A stretch of 45,111 nucleotides of DNA from Thiorhodococcus sp. GTDB lineage: Bacteria; Pseudomonadota; Gammaproteobacteria; Chromatiales; Chromatiaceae. How positions within the stretch are numbered: position 1 is the stretch's first letter; each line of letters starts with the position of its first letter. The notes under the pieces are model-generated. The model did no database searches. It saw nothing but the letters and a program-made list of their open reading frames with translations, and was not told the origin of the DNA. The stretch is from positions 1 through 45,111 of the forward strand of contig JARIBS010000125.1 in the NCBI GenBank assembly GCA_029257385.1. Reading direction: 5' to 3'. The translations under genes were made by a program, and so were the position numbers. Positions 1 through 8,801 of the stretch are shown here, piece after piece.

Positions 1-1
1 T

Positions 2-103
2 ATGAATCTATTCGAACAGGAGGGTTCAGCGTTCAGTCTGCCCAAGAAGCGCCGCAAGGCCGCGTGGAATGACGACTACCGCGCCAAGGTCGTGTTTGGC
101 TGA
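2..103 (+). CDS. Short ORF, unrecognised (33 aa, possibly partial)
   Basis: An ATG at position 2 opens a 33-codon frame rich in Lys and Arg (PKKRRKAAW...YRAKVVFG). It may start upstream of the window. The end loosely recalls the first residues of transposase OrfA proteins (basic stretch followed by F/YRAKVV), but the match is too short to assign. It sits just before a broken zwf copy, so it is probably part of the same decayed patch. No function is assigned. Confidence 0.2.
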   Translation: MNLFEQEGSAFSLPKKRRKAAWNDDYRAKVVFG

Positions 104-110
104 GAATTTA

Positions 111-266
111 AACGCGCTCGCCCTGCATGCGGTAGCCTTTCACCCTAACTCATCTTTGGCATCATGGGAATCTGGCGATCCAAAAGCTGTTGCCGGCTCT
201 CTAGGACATTGAGGCCGCAAAGCAGCTCGAGATCCGGCAAGCCGCATCCTTGGATTCGCAGGGGTC
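111..266 (+). pseudogene. Truncated duplicate of the zwf 5' end
   Basis: This stretch aligns almost base for base with the start of the intact zwf gene (about 3181-3316). Shared blocks include CTCATCTTTGGC, AAGCTGTTGCCGGC and CATTGAGGCCGCAAAGC. The homology appears to begin in the leader, before the start codon. The copy is dead: the codon equivalent to the zwf start (ATG at 127) is followed two codons later by TAG, and small indels shift the frame. It stops matching near 266. It is a partial duplication 3 kb from its parent, left by recombination or mobile-element activity. Confidence 0.8.
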
Positions 267-400
267 GTCGGTAAAGGCTATGTGTCAAGTCCCGCAAGAT
301 TCTGTTCTCCTCACTCGTCCATGAGAGGTATCCTCGCTCGCAATCTAAATGACCAGATTGAAGTTTCTATTCGGAAAGCGCCACATCGCTTGTTACTGTT

Positions 401-676
401 TCAGCCTAACTCTAATGAACCGCTTGGACCATCATTATCAAACCATTTTATCTCTATCTCCAAGCTGTGTTGGATGCCTTTGGCTTTCTTGTCCTCGTCC
501 TCGACTTGGACCTCCAAAATCAGATTTTCTGGGATTTGTAATACAAGTTCTTCTGCTCCCTTTCGCAAGACGACTTCACCATTTGCGATTCTTTCAGCAA
601 TTTGGTGCAGAAACTCACCCACTTCGGCCCGTTTCTTCAGTTCTTCACTCTTGAACAATCTGGTTTTTTTTCCCAT
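401..676 (-). CDS. amphi-Trp domain-containing protein
   Basis: A 91-aa protein starting MGKKTRLFKSEE, with a strong Shine-Dalgarno (AAGGAG) eight bases before the ATG at 676. The pattern 'F.SEE...RAEV..FL..IA..I..GEVVLR.G.EEL.L.IPE...LE' followed by an acidic/basic run and 'LEIEIKW' matches the small amphi-Trp family. Those proteins are small, soluble and of unknown role, and are often found in archaea and sulfur or extremophilic bacteria. The gene is AT-richer than the housekeeping genes and sits among mobile-element scraps, which suggests acquisition. A perfect palindrome lies about 60-85 bases upstream and may regulate it. Confidence 0.75.
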   Translation of the reverse strand: MGKKTRLFKSEELKKRAEVGEFLHQIAERIANGEVVLRKGAEELVLQIPENLILEVQVEDEDKKAKGIQHSLEIEIKWFDNDGPSGSLELG

Positions 677-737
677 TTCAGCTCCTTTAATTTAATGAAT
701 TCTACAATCATTTTATCGGATATTTTCAGCTTTTAAA

Positions 738-759
738 AATTACGATGTTTATCGTAATT
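738..759. promoter_or_regulatory. Perfect 9-bp palindrome, candidate operator
   Basis: The arms AATTACGAT and ATCGTAATT are exact inverted repeats around GTTT. The site lies in an AT-rich stretch 62 bases upstream of the amphi-Trp start. Size and symmetry suit a winged-helix (for example ArsR-type) repressor dimer. A short T-run follows on the plus strand, so a weak terminator for something upstream is the alternative. Confidence 0.35.
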
Positions 760-772
760 CCAGGTTTTTTTG

Positions 773-905
773 CTGTCCAACGACGACGCGGCAGCGCTCA
801 ACAAGGAGTATAACGCAGGCAAGAAGATCTCGGGCATCGAGCGCCACATTGCAATCGATACGCAAGAGGTTGCGTATGCAGTCCTTTTAAGGTGCATAAA
901 AACAA
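773..905 (+). pseudogene. IS5-type transposase remnant
   Basis: In one frame the bases read ...ALNKEYNAGKKISGIERHIAID followed by TQEVAYAV. This resembles the 'GYDAGKKIKGRKRHI.VDT.GL' block around the second catalytic Asp of IS5-family DDE transposases. There is no start codon, no flanking transposase sequence in frame and no recognised terminal repeat, so it is a scrap of an old insertion. Confidence 0.5.
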
Positions 906-1119
906 CATTTTAGATCAGTTGCCTACGAAGTCCCATGCGTGTGGCTGCGCATTGATCTTGGGGCTCACCATGAGCAGTTTCTTATAGAATCAGCAAGTTA
1001 CGATCGCACACGTAACGAAACCTTAAAATGGCTGGTGACGGAAGAGATGATCGAGTAATACTTGGAGCAGCATTTTGCGCCTAAGATGGAGGACAATTTC
1101 CGAACCGAGGCACCCTGAA
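906..1119. other. Intergenic stretch, no clear gene
   Basis: One frame contains a short open run ending TRNETLKWLVTEEMIE before a stop. It has no recognised family and no start with a ribosome site. It is probably more decayed accessory DNA between the IS5 scrap and the hairpin element that follows. Confidence 0.3.
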
Positions 1120-1152
1120 CGGGTCTGTAGACCCGTATCCGGACTTTCAGTC
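1120..1152 (-). repeat. REP-like hairpin element, copy A
   Basis: On the minus strand this reads GACTGAAAGTCCGGATA followed directly by a 7-bp stem (CGGGTCT, loop AC, AGACCCG). A second copy at 14299-14335 has the same 17-base head with one mismatch and a hairpin of different sequence but equal stem length. The compensating stem changes indicate that the fold is what is conserved. Confidence 0.55.
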
Positions 1153-1382
1153 TATAATAGTAGCTCACCACTTTAGCTTGTAATCCTTAGAGTTGCTAAA
1201 AGGTTTTCAGCGCCATCGGTTCCTTATTCAAAACCAGACAAGACAGGGTTGTCTAGCCTAGTCGGCCGCTTGTCTTGATACCTTATTAAACGCTATGCTT
1301 GATAGGGTATTTCAGAGGATCGAGGCTGTGCCCCGGCACAGATCGATGTCCGTTCCCGCAACCTGATTTAGACTATGATGCC

Positions 1383-1811
1383 ATGAATGCCCCTGAGAAT
1401 CCCTTTACAAAAGAACAGATCGCACACTTCGCGCAACGGATCGATGCGCGCAAGAGCCTTTTACTTGATGAAATCCGGCGAGTGCTTGCGCATTCCAGCA
1501 ACGAGAACTATATCGATCTCATAGGCGGGGCGGGCGGTTCCGGCGATGCGGGCGACTCCGCTGGCGATGCGGCGGCAGCCTCCTTGATCCGTGACATCAC
1601 TGAGGCCGAGATCATCCACGACATAGGAGAAGTGCGTGACATCGCCGCGGCGGAGCAGCGCATCGCGACCGGACAGTACGGCATGTGCATCGACTGCGGG
1701 GGGGCCATTCGGTACAAACGACTGGATGCGTATCCGACTGCCAAACGCTGCTTCCCATGTCAGGTACGCCGCGAAAAACTGATGGCGCCTTTACCTTACA
1801 CGGGCCGATAA
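1383..1811 (+). CDS. DksA/TraR-family zinc-finger protein
   Basis: A 142-aa protein. The N-terminal half is helical and likely coiled-coil. The C-terminal half has a C4 zinc finger, CIDC then a 17-residue loop then CFPC. The spacing and the 'G.YG.C..CG..I...RL.A.P.A..C..CQ' pattern are those of the DksA/TraR family, which bind the RNA polymerase secondary channel and adjust initiation during the stringent response. The frame is open upstream to 1299, but family length favours the ATG at 1383. It is shorter than classical DksA (about 150 aa), and its tip region is Gly/Ala/Asp-rich, so it may be a DksA-like paralogue. Confidence 0.8.
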   Translation: MNAPENPFTKEQIAHFAQRIDARKSLLLDEIRRVLAHSSNENYIDLIGGAGGSGDAGDSAGDAAAASLIRDITEAEIIHDIGEVRDIAAAEQRIATGQYGMCIDCGGAIRYKRLDAYPTAKRCFPCQVRREKLMAPLPYTGR

Positions 1812-1856
1812 CCATCAAAAAAGATAGATCTCTTTACAGTGAAATATGGAGGTGAC

Positions 1857-3029
1857 ATGCACACTAACGGAAGAGCAATTATTGAAACAGAGAAACTGCC
1901 GATAAAGCTGTGGCTAGAAGAAGATCAGATGGAAGATGGGGCGCTGGAGCAAGCGCGAAATCTCGCGAATCTTCCATTTGCCTTCAAGCATATCGCCATC
2001 ATGCCCGACACCCATCAGGGTTACGGCATGCCCATCGGTGCCATCCTGGCCACCCAGGGCGTCATCATACCCAACGCTGTGGGTGTGGATATCGGCTGCG
2101 GTATGTGTTCCTTGCGAACCAATCTGACCGATATCGCAACAGAAGATCTGAAGACCATCATGGGAACCATCCGCGACACTGTTCCTGTGGGCTTCAATCA
2201 CCACAAAACGCGGCAAGACGAAACGTGGATGCCCGAGAGAAAGGGCGAGTTGCCCATCGTCAATCAAGAATACGAAAGCGCTTTGTATCAGGTTGGCACA
2301 TTGGGTGGCGGCAACCATTTCATTGAAATACAGAAAGGATCGGATGGCTATATCTGGATCATGATCCACTCCGGCTCTCGCAATATCGGCTTCACGGTAG
2401 CCAACCATTACAACGATGTAGCAAAACAATTAAACAAAGAAGCCGGAAAAGATGTGACCCAGGATTTAGCCTATATTCCGGAATCTTCTGAGTATTTCGA
2501 ACTGTATCGAAATGAAATGAATTACTGCCTCGAATTTGCCCTGGCTAACAGAAAACTGATGATGGAGCGGGTAAAGACGGCGTTCAGAGACGTGCTGCCC
2601 GAGGTCGAGTTTGCGGATTTCATCAATAAGCCGCATAACTTCGCTGCTGAGGAGGAGCACTTCGGCGAGACAGTCATCGTGCATCGAAAAGGCGCAACGC
2701 GAGCCCGCAAAGGAGAGTGGGGCATGATCCCTGGCTCTCAGGGCACGCGGTCTTTTCTGGTAAAAGGCAAAGGTGAGGCACAGTCTTTCGAATCCTGTGC
2801 GCACGGCGCCGGTAGAATCATGAGCCGGACAAAAGCCCGCAAGACATTAGACTTGAAGGAAGAGGTAAAATCTCTCAAGGACCGTGGCATATTACACAGC
2901 ATCCGCCATCGTAGGGATTTGGATGAGGCTCCGGGGTCTTACAAAGATATCGATGAGGTGATGAGAAATCAGGTTGATCTGGTCGACGTGCAAATCGAAT
3001 TGCAACCACTGGCCGTCATCAAGGGTTAA
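1857..3029 (+). CDS. rtcB: RNA-splicing ligase RtcB
   Basis: A 390-aa RtcB-family ligase. These Mn/GTP-dependent enzymes join RNA 2',3'-cyclic-phosphate or 3'-phosphate ends to 5'-OH ends in RNA repair. The family signatures are present in order: GVDIGCGM (metal-binding Asp and Cys), GGGNHFIE (metal His), IHSGSRNIG, the HNFA..E block, GSQGTRSF and CAHGAGR with the His that carries the GMP intermediate. An in-frame GTG occurs at 1839, but the ATG at 1857 has a near-perfect GGAGGTG six bases upstream and is preferred. No archease or RtcA gene is adjacent. It follows the DksA-like gene by 45 bases and may be co-transcribed with it. Confidence 0.93.
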   Translation: MHTNGRAIIETEKLPIKLWLEEDQMEDGALEQARNLANLPFAFKHIAIMPDTHQGYGMPIGAILATQGVIIPNAVGVDIGCGMCSLRTNLTDIATEDLKTIMGTIRDTVPVGFNHHKTRQDETWMPERKGELPIVNQEYESALYQVGTLGGGNHFIEIQKGSDGYIWIMIHSGSRNIGFTVANHYNDVAKQLNKEAGKDVTQDLAYIPESSEYFELYRNEMNYCLEFALANRKLMMERVKTAFRDVLPEVEFADFINKPHNFAAEEEHFGETVIVHRKGATRARKGEWGMIPGSQGTRSFLVKGKGEAQSFESCAHGAGRIMSRTKARKTLDLKEEVKSLKDRGILHSIRHRRDLDEAPGSYKDIDEVMRNQVDLVDVQIELQPLAVIKG

Positions 3030-3187
3030 CTGCCGCAGACGTGATACGCCTCGCCGCTCAAGGCATCGGTGCAGTAAAAACCGCCTCAGGTGCGCAATGG
3101 TCGGCTGCAGGGCACAGAGACAATTCCAGCGAATAGATCACACCACTAAACCGCGGGATCGAACACCTAGATTGAGGTAACGCGCCC

Positions 3188-4660
3188 ATGCAGGAATCCT
3201 GCACCCTACTCATCTTTGGCGTCACGGGTAATCTGGCGACCCACAAGCTGTTGCCGGCCCTCTACCACATTGAGGCCGCAAAGCGGCTCGATCCGGCAAG
3301 CCGCGTCCTTGGATTTGGCCGACGCGACTGGTCGGACGAAGACTGGCGCGCGCAGGTCCGCTCGCTCCTGAGCGAGCGCCTCGCGAGCAGGTTGGACGAT
3401 AGCGTGCTCGAACGACTGCTAGAGCGTCTGCACTTTTTCTCCGGCGACTTGGAGCAAGCCGATGACTTCCGACGCCTCGCCGAGCGGCTGCGCACCGACG
3501 AGACGCTACCCGGCAATCTCATGTCCTATCTGGCCGTCGCGCCCACGCATTACGCCACTATCGTCGATCAACTCTCGACCAACGGCTTGAGCGCGCTGGA
3601 ATCGGGCTGGTCGCGGCTGGTGGTGGAAAAGCCCTTCGGGTTCGATCTGGAGAGCGCCAACATCCTCGATCAACGTCTGCGGCGCTGCTTCAGCGAGGAC
3701 CAGATTTACCGTATCGATCATTATCTCGGCAAAAGCACGGTCCAGAATATCCTTGTCTTTCGCTTTGCCAATCTGATGCTTGAGCCGCTTTGGAATCGCA
3801 ACTATATCGACCATGTCCAGATCTCTCACGCCGAGGCGCAGGGGATCGGTGCGCGCGCGGGTTTCTATGACGGGATCGGCGCCATGCGCGACATGATCCA
3901 GAGCCATTTGTTGCAGATGCTCACCCTGGTGGCCATGGAGCCGCCGCCCAGCCTGGATGCCGAGGCGCTGCGCGACGAGAAAGTGAAGGTGCTGCGCTCG
4001 ATCCGGCCAATTGCGCGCGAGGCGGTCCATGCCCAAGCCTTTCGCGCCCAGTACGCAGCGGGTCGCGGCGCCGACAACGCCAAACTGGCTGGTTATCGCG
4101 ATGAGTCCGGTGTTGGCTCCAACAGCACCACCGAGACCTATGCCGCGCTCAAGCTCTACATCGACAACTGGCGCTGGCGCAACGTGCCCTTTTATCTGCG
4201 CACCGGCAAGCGGCTCAGTCAGACCAACTCGTTGATTGCCATACGCTTGAAGCATCCGCCCCAACAGCTCTTCCAATCCACGGCCATTGAGCAGCTCAAG
4301 CCGAACTGGATTCTGCTCAATCTACAGCCAAATGAGTGCATGCGCATCGAGATCCAGGTCAAGCAGCCGGGGCTTGAGCTGCTCGCCCAGACCGAGCAGC
4401 TCGACGCCAGCAGTTGCGCCTTGCCAACCGAGCACATCGACGCCTACGAGGCGCTGATCCTCGACGTGATCGCGGGCGATCACACACACTTCCTGCGTTA
4501 CGATGAGGTCAATTGGGCCTGGCAGGTCGTCGACCCGATCCTCAAACTCTGGGCCACCGAGCGCGACTTCATATCCACCTACCCAGCCGGATCCTGGGGA
4601 CCGACCGAGGCCGACCGGCTGTTCGACCGTGATGATCAGCAATGGCGCAATGGGATGTAA
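3188..4660 (+). CDS. zwf: Glucose-6-phosphate 1-dehydrogenase
   Basis: A 490-aa protein, the usual Zwf length, catalysing NADP-dependent oxidation of glucose-6-phosphate to 6-phosphogluconolactone at the head of the oxidative pentose phosphate/Entner-Doudoroff routes. The N-terminal nucleotide-binding signature appears as [15 protein letters not shown]. The substrate/catalytic motif is RIDHYLGKS, where most homologues have RIDHYLGKE. The 'DHVQI...[21 protein letters not shown]' region is intact. A broken copy of its first ~120 bases lies at 111-266. The next gene is convergent. Confidence 0.95.
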   Translation: MQESCTLLIFGVTGNLATHKLLPALYHIEAAKRLDPASRVLGFGRRDWSDEDWRAQVRSLLSERLASRLDDSVLERLLERLHFFSGDLEQADDFRRLAERLRTDETLPGNLMSYLAVAPTHYATIVDQLSTNGLSALESGWSRLVVEKPFGFDLESANILDQRLRRCFSEDQIYRIDHYLGKSTVQNILVFRFANLMLEPLWNRNYIDHVQISHAEAQGIGARAGFYDGIGAMRDMIQSHLLQMLTLVAMEPPPSLDAEALRDEKVKVLRSIRPIAREAVHAQAFRAQYAAGRGADNAKLAGYRDESGVGSNSTTETYAALKLYIDNWRWRNVPFYLRTGKRLSQTNSLIAIRLKHPPQQLFQSTAIEQLKPNWILLNLQPNECMRIEIQVKQPGLELLAQTEQLDASSCALPTEHIDAYEALILDVIAGDHTHFLRYDEVNWAWQVVDPILKLWATERDFISTYPAGSWGPTEADRLFDRDDQQWRNGM

Positions 4661-4680
4661 GGATGCAGTGCGCTACTAGC

Positions 4681-4724
4681 GCTGGAGCCGGTTTCAGCGT
4701 TCTTGGTCACGAAGCTCCAGCTTT
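4681..4724. terminator. Possible bidirectional terminator between zwf and DUF2782 gene
   Basis: GCTGGAGC (4681-4688) pairs perfectly with GCTCCAGC (4714-4721) across a 25-base loop and is followed by TTT on the plus strand. It lies between two convergent genes, where a shared terminator is expected. The long loop weakens the case. Confidence 0.35.
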
Positions 4725-4747
4725 AAGGCAGGCTGGACACGATGTCC

Positions 4748-5092
4748 TCAGTTCCACTCAAACAAAATCCATTGTGGTAAAGCGGTGTTGTGCGGGGATC
4801 TGTCCTGCGCGTCGATCAGTCCATCCCCATTAAGGTCGTAGAGATAATAGGGCGGACCGAACTGCGGCTGGACACGTACCATGTAGAGCACACCGCGCAC
4901 ACGATACTCGTAGATGAGGTTATCGCCGGACTCGGTGATGGTAATCTCAGGCTCCACCGACTCCCCGGTGACGGGCGATGGCTCGACTGTCGGCGCCTGA
5001 AGGAATCCGGCGCTTGCGTCGGGTTCTTGCTGCGCGTGTGCCGCCCCAAGCAGCATCGCCAGGACCAGTATGGAGAGGAGTCTGTTGAGCAC
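4748..5092 (-). CDS. DUF2782 family periplasmic protein
   Basis: A 114-aa protein with a signal peptide (MLNRLLSILVLAMLLGAAHA) followed by a Pro/Glu-rich linker and a compact domain containing 'P.I.I...GD..IYEYRV.G.LYMV.V.P..GPPYYL.D..GDG' and a final WILFEW. This is the pattern of the DUF2782 family, small exported gammaproteobacterial proteins of unknown role, often encoded near polA or thrB. The start is GTG, preceded by AAGGGTGG. It faces zwf and diverges from rep. Confidence 0.8.
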   Translation of the reverse strand: MLNRLLSILVLAMLLGAAHAQQEPDASAGFLQAPTVEPSPVTGESVEPEITITESGDNLIYEYRVRGVLYMVRVQPQFGPPYYLYDLNGDGLIDAQDRSPHNTALPQWILFEWN

Positions 5093-5236
5093 GGAGCCAC
5101 CCTTAGCGTGTCGAATAATAACTGTGAATGGTAGTACGAACGCGCGCGAATTGCTCGTCTGAGCGACGGCGCACCCAGCTAAAGTAGCATCGCGCTCCGT
5201 GTGCGCACCCTCCCCGGCCTTTTTCCAGGATCCAGC

Positions 5237-7246
5237 ATGTCAGGACTCAATCCACGCCAGCACGCAGCCGTGCACTACACAAACGGTCCCCTGCTCGTGC
5301 TGGCGGGAGCTGGCTCGGGCAAGACGCGCGTCATCACCCAGAAAATTACGCATCTGATCGCCGAGCGAGGATTTCAGCCGCGCCACATCTGCGCCCTGAC
5401 CTTTACCAACAAAGCGGCGCGCGAGATGCGCGAGCGTCTGAGCCAGCAGTCCAAGGGTGCTCAGACTCGCGGGCTGACGATCTCGACATTCCATACACTG
5501 GGCCTGAACATTCTGCGCCGCACACCCGAACTCGCCGACCTGAGACGCGGATTTTCGCTGCTTGACGCCCAGGACGCCGAGTCGCTGATCAAGGAGCACC
5601 TGCGCGGTGCGCCAGAGGCTCACGCCATCGGGGCCGCGGCGGTGCAGCAGCGAATCTCGCGCTGGAAGAACGACCTGATCAACCCGGCCCACGCCATGCA
5701 GCTCGCACAAGACGATTTCGACGCGCGCATGGCCAGCCTTTACGCCGACTACGAGCGCAGTCTACGCGCCTACAATGCGGTGGATTTCGACGATCTCATC
5801 CTCGCACCGACGCGGCTTTTCCAGACCCACCCGGCATCGCTGCAAGCCTGGCAGGGGCGTCTGCGCTATCTCCTCGTCGACGAGTATCAGGACACCAACA
5901 ACGCCCAGTACGCGCTGGTGCGGCAACTGACCGGAACGGATGGGGCCTTCACCGTGGTCGGCGACGACGACCAATCCATCTACGCCTGGCGTGGCGCCAG
6001 ACCTGAGAACCTGGCGCGTCTACAGGTAGACTATCCGAGCCTCAAAGTCATCATTCTGGAGCAGAATTACCGCTCCAGCGCCCGCATTCTGGGGCTGGCC
6101 AACGCGCTCATCGCCAACAATCGGCATGTGTTCGAGAAACGCCTTTGGAGCGATCTCGAGCCAGGCAGCCTGCCCCGCGTACTGCGTTGCAAGGACGAGG
6201 CGCATGAGGCCGAGCGGGTCGCCTCCGAGATTCTGCATCTCAAATTTGCCGAGAACGTCTCCTTCGGCCACATCGCGGTCTTGTTTCGCGGCAATTACCA
6301 GGCGCGCCCCTTCGAGAAGACGCTGCGCGAGCACAACATCCCCTACTTTCTCAGCGGCGGAACCTCGTTTTTCGCGCGCGCCGAAGTCAAGGACGCCATG
6401 GCTTACGTGCGCCTGATCGCCAATCCGGAAGACGACGCGGCGTTTCTGCGTATCGTCAACACACCACGGCGCGAGATTGGCCCGACAACCCTGGAGCGAC
6501 TGGCCGAGCATAGCCGCGAGCATGCAATCAGCCTGCTCGCCGGGTGCACCGATCCGGGTCTCGCAGCGCATCTGAGCGCACGCCAATGCGCGCGTCTCGA
6601 TGCCTTCGCCGCACTCATTGCCAGCCACCGCCGCCACAGCGAAACTGATCCCGTTGGCAGCATGCGTGCCCTCATCGACACCATCGACTACAGCGCCTGG
6701 CTGCGCGAGAACGCCTCCAGCCAGCAGGTGGCCGAGCGTCGCTATGAGAACGTCGCCGACCTGCTGGAGTGGCTCGGCAAACTGCACAAGGGCGACTTCC
6801 AGCACCAGGGGCTCGCCGACATGGTCAGCCATCTCACGCTCATGGACGTACTCGACCGGCAGGAGGAAGACGCCGGTGGCGAGCGTGTTCATCTCATGAC
6901 CCTGCATGCCGCAAAGGGGCTGGAGTTTCCGCAGGTCTTTCTGGTCGGGATGGAAGAAGAGCTGCTGCCGCATCGCAGCAGCATCGAAGAAGACACTATT
7001 GAGGAAGAGCGCCGACTCGCCTATGTCGGCATCACCCGCGCGCGCGAGGCGCTCACGTTCACCCTCACCCGGCGACGACGGCGTTACGGCGAATGGATCG
7101 TCACCGAGCCGAGCCGTTTCTTGGACGAGCTGCCAGCCAAGCAGCTCGATTGGGACGGCGAGCGATCAGAAACCCCCGAGCACCGCAAGGCGCGCGGCTT
7201 GAGCCATCTGCGCATGCTCAAAGGCTTGTTGAATACGCCGCCGTAA
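5237..7246 (+). CDS. rep: ATP-dependent DNA helicase Rep
   Basis: A 669-aa SF1A 3'-5' helicase that removes obstacles ahead of replication forks. All motifs are seen: LAGAGSGKT (I), TFTNKAAREM (Ia), LLVDEYQDTN (II), GDDDQSIYAWRGA (III), LEQNYRSS (IV), MTLHAAKGLEFP (V) and AYVGITRAREAL (VI). Length and the 'L..RQ..V....GPLLVLAGAGSGKTRV' start favour Rep over UvrD, which is longer. The frame extends upstream to a GTG at 5201, but the ATG at 5237 (MSGLNPRQ) matches the family start. Confidence 0.93.
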   Translation: MSGLNPRQHAAVHYTNGPLLVLAGAGSGKTRVITQKITHLIAERGFQPRHICALTFTNKAAREMRERLSQQSKGAQTRGLTISTFHTLGLNILRRTPELADLRRGFSLLDAQDAESLIKEHLRGAPEAHAIGAAAVQQRISRWKNDLINPAHAMQLAQDDFDARMASLYADYERSLRAYNAVDFDDLILAPTRLFQTHPASLQAWQGRLRYLLVDEYQDTNNAQYALVRQLTGTDGAFTVVGDDDQSIYAWRGARPENLARLQVDYPSLKVIILEQNYRSSARILGLANALIANNRHVFEKRLWSDLEPGSLPRVLRCKDEAHEAERVASEILHLKFAENVSFGHIAVLFRGNYQARPFEKTLREHNIPYFLSGGTSFFARAEVKDAMAYVRLIANPEDDAAFLRIVNTPRREIGPTTLERLAEHSREHAISLLAGCTDPGLAAHLSARQCARLDAFAALIASHRRHSETDPVGSMRALIDTIDYSAWLRENASSQQVAERRYENVADLLEWLGKLHKGDFQHQGLADMVSHLTLMDVLDRQEEDAGGERVHLMTLHAAKGLEFPQVFLVGMEEELLPHRSSIEEDTIEEERRLAYVGITRAREALTFTLTRRRRRYGEWIVTEPSRFLDELPAKQLDWDGERSETPEHRKARGLSHLRMLKGLLNTPP

Positions 7247-7593
7247 GGTCGCCAGCGCGTCTGCTAAACCACGAGGAATACGGATATCAGCCGCTCAACA
7301 TCTGCGTCTCGCGCACTTATGTCGCATGTCGCAGCCTGGGCAGGCATGCAGTTTACTGGACCGCACCTCATGACGAGGTGATTGTGGTGAGCAATCACAG
7401 AGAGCGATAAAGTCATGCAAGCACAAAGATAGTTTTTTGATGAACTGCTGTGACGGACCACTGGAGCTATTTATGGAAAAGACATCCGACACTGCTATTG
7501 TGCTGGCATACTGCGGCAAGTTGGCTTGCCTTCGTCGCACAAATACGTTAGAAATAATTTCACTTAAATACTCAACTCAGATGAGGATATTTT
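7247..7593. other. Intergenic region before the SDR gene
   Basis: No gene is supported. A 7-bp inverted repeat (GTGATTG/CAATCAC, 7379-7399) lies in the middle. Composition drops to AT-rich toward 7600, marking the transition into the lower-GC SDR gene. Confidence 0.4.
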
Positions 7594-8349
7594 ATGTTTC
7601 ATCTAACAGATCAGGTCGCATTGGTGACAGGTGGCGCTAAAGGAATTGGCAAAGGTATTGTGCAAACGCTTTGTAAAGCAGGCGCAAAAGTTGTTATTGG
7701 CGATATTGATCAGCAGCAGGGCGCAGCCACGGCACAGGAGCTTGGTTGCGCATTTAAAGCTCTGGATGTGACCTCACGGGAGGCATGTCAGAGCGTGGTT
7801 GCCGAGGTGGTCAAAGAGTTTGGTAAACTGGATATCCTATGCTCCAACACCGGCATTTTCCCACAGGCGAATTTGACTGAAATGACCGAAGCCGACTGGG
7901 ATCAAACGCATAACGTCAATCTGAAGAGCACTTTCTTTGTCGTTCAGGCCGCGTTAGCGCCCATGCGTGAAAAAGGCTACGGACGCATCGTTATTACATC
8001 CTCCATTACAGGTGCAATTACCGGTTATCCAGGCTGGAGCCATTATGGAGCGAGCAAGGCGGGACAGTTGGGCTTTATGCGCAGCGCTGCTTTAGAATGC
8101 GCACGAGAAGGCATTACCATAAACGCAGTGATGCCCGGCAACATTTTAACAGAAGGGCTGGCGGAACAAGGTGAGGCTTATCTTGAGGAAATGAAGCGCA
8201 GTATCCCGACTCATAGTCTGGGTAAGCCAGAAGATATCGGCCACGCGGTTTGTTTTCTGGCATCGAAAGAAGCAGGTTATATCACTGGTCAAACCATTAT
8301 CGTCGATGGCGGACAGATTCTACCCGAATCGCCCGAAGCGCTGCTTTGA
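7594..8349 (+). CDS. SDR-family oxidoreductase (FabG-like)
   Basis: A 251-aa classical short-chain dehydrogenase. TGGAKGIG near residue 12 is the Gly-rich cofactor loop; an acidic residue at the end of beta-2 (GDID) favours NAD(H). NTG replaces the more common NAG. The catalytic Ser and the Tyr-x3-Lys (YGASKAG) are present, and VDGG ends the fold. It could be a 3-oxoacyl-ACP reductase or a sugar/alcohol dehydrogenase; the sequence does not decide. The gene is clearly AT-richer than rep and puf, uses different codons and stands alone, which suggests transfer. Confidence 0.85.
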   Translation: MFHLTDQVALVTGGAKGIGKGIVQTLCKAGAKVVIGDIDQQQGAATAQELGCAFKALDVTSREACQSVVAEVVKEFGKLDILCSNTGIFPQANLTEMTEADWDQTHNVNLKSTFFVVQAALAPMREKGYGRIVITSSITGAITGYPGWSHYGASKAGQLGFMRSAALECAREGITINAVMPGNILTEGLAEQGEAYLEEMKRSIPTHSLGKPEDIGHAVCFLASKEAGYITGQTIIVDGGQILPESPEALL

Positions 8350-8358
8350 TTCAAGGCA

Positions 8359-8379
8359 ACTCCACCGCTAGGGTGGAGT
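8359..8379 (+). terminator. Hairpin after the SDR gene
   Basis: ACTCCACC and GGTGGAGT form a perfect 8-bp stem with a 5-base loop, starting 10 bases after the stop codon. There is no U-tract, so this is a weak or Rho-assisted terminator candidate. Confidence 0.5.
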
Positions 8380-8662
8380 ATCGATGGGTGCAACCTTCAG
8401 TTACCCCGATAAGTCGAGTAGCCGAATGGACTGAGTAGGAGTGGGATGTGATAGTGGGTAGTGCTCCGATCTATATGATGGCTTCTGGCTTAAAGCATTG
8501 ATTAGATAGATTTAAATTGTCGCGCCGTCATGCAGAAAAGGGCACTACCTGATAGTGATCAAGCGTCCCATTCACACGAAAAACAACCGGAATCTCGGGA
8601 AAGAACGTTTCTAAACCCCGCTCCTTCATAATGCATGGGAACGGACGGCTGGCGAACGGACA
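8380..8662. other. Intergenic region, nothing recognised
   Basis: Short AT-richer stretch between the SDR gene and the ferritin operon end. No open frame with a ribosome site, no family-like peptide and no strong repeat was seen. Confidence 0.4.
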
Positions 8663-8770
8663 TCAGTCACCCTTGACTTGACGGCGCGGGCATTTCTTGC
8701 AAGCCGACTGCTCACGGTACTTTTTACAGCACTTCCCAGACTTTTTATTCGCCCCGGATTTTTTGCTCAT
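8663..8770 (-). CDS. Tiny Lys/Cys-rich protein (35 aa)
   Basis: Starts MSKKSGANKKSGKCCKKY and contains CC, C and a C-x2-C-like 'ACKKCP' near the end. Similar ~30-40-aa proteins with 'K..KCC.KY.......CK.CP' occur widely in gammaproteobacteria and have no known role. The Cys arrangement could bind zinc or iron. It starts 31 bases after the ferritin stop on the same strand and is probably co-transcribed with it. A longer in-frame start at 8845 would overlap ferritin, so 8770 is preferred. Confidence 0.6.
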   Translation of the reverse strand: MSKKSGANKKSGKCCKKYREQSACKKCPRRQVKGD

Positions 8771-8801
8771 GGCAGGTCTCACTTGGCGGGCGTTTGTGGA
8801 C

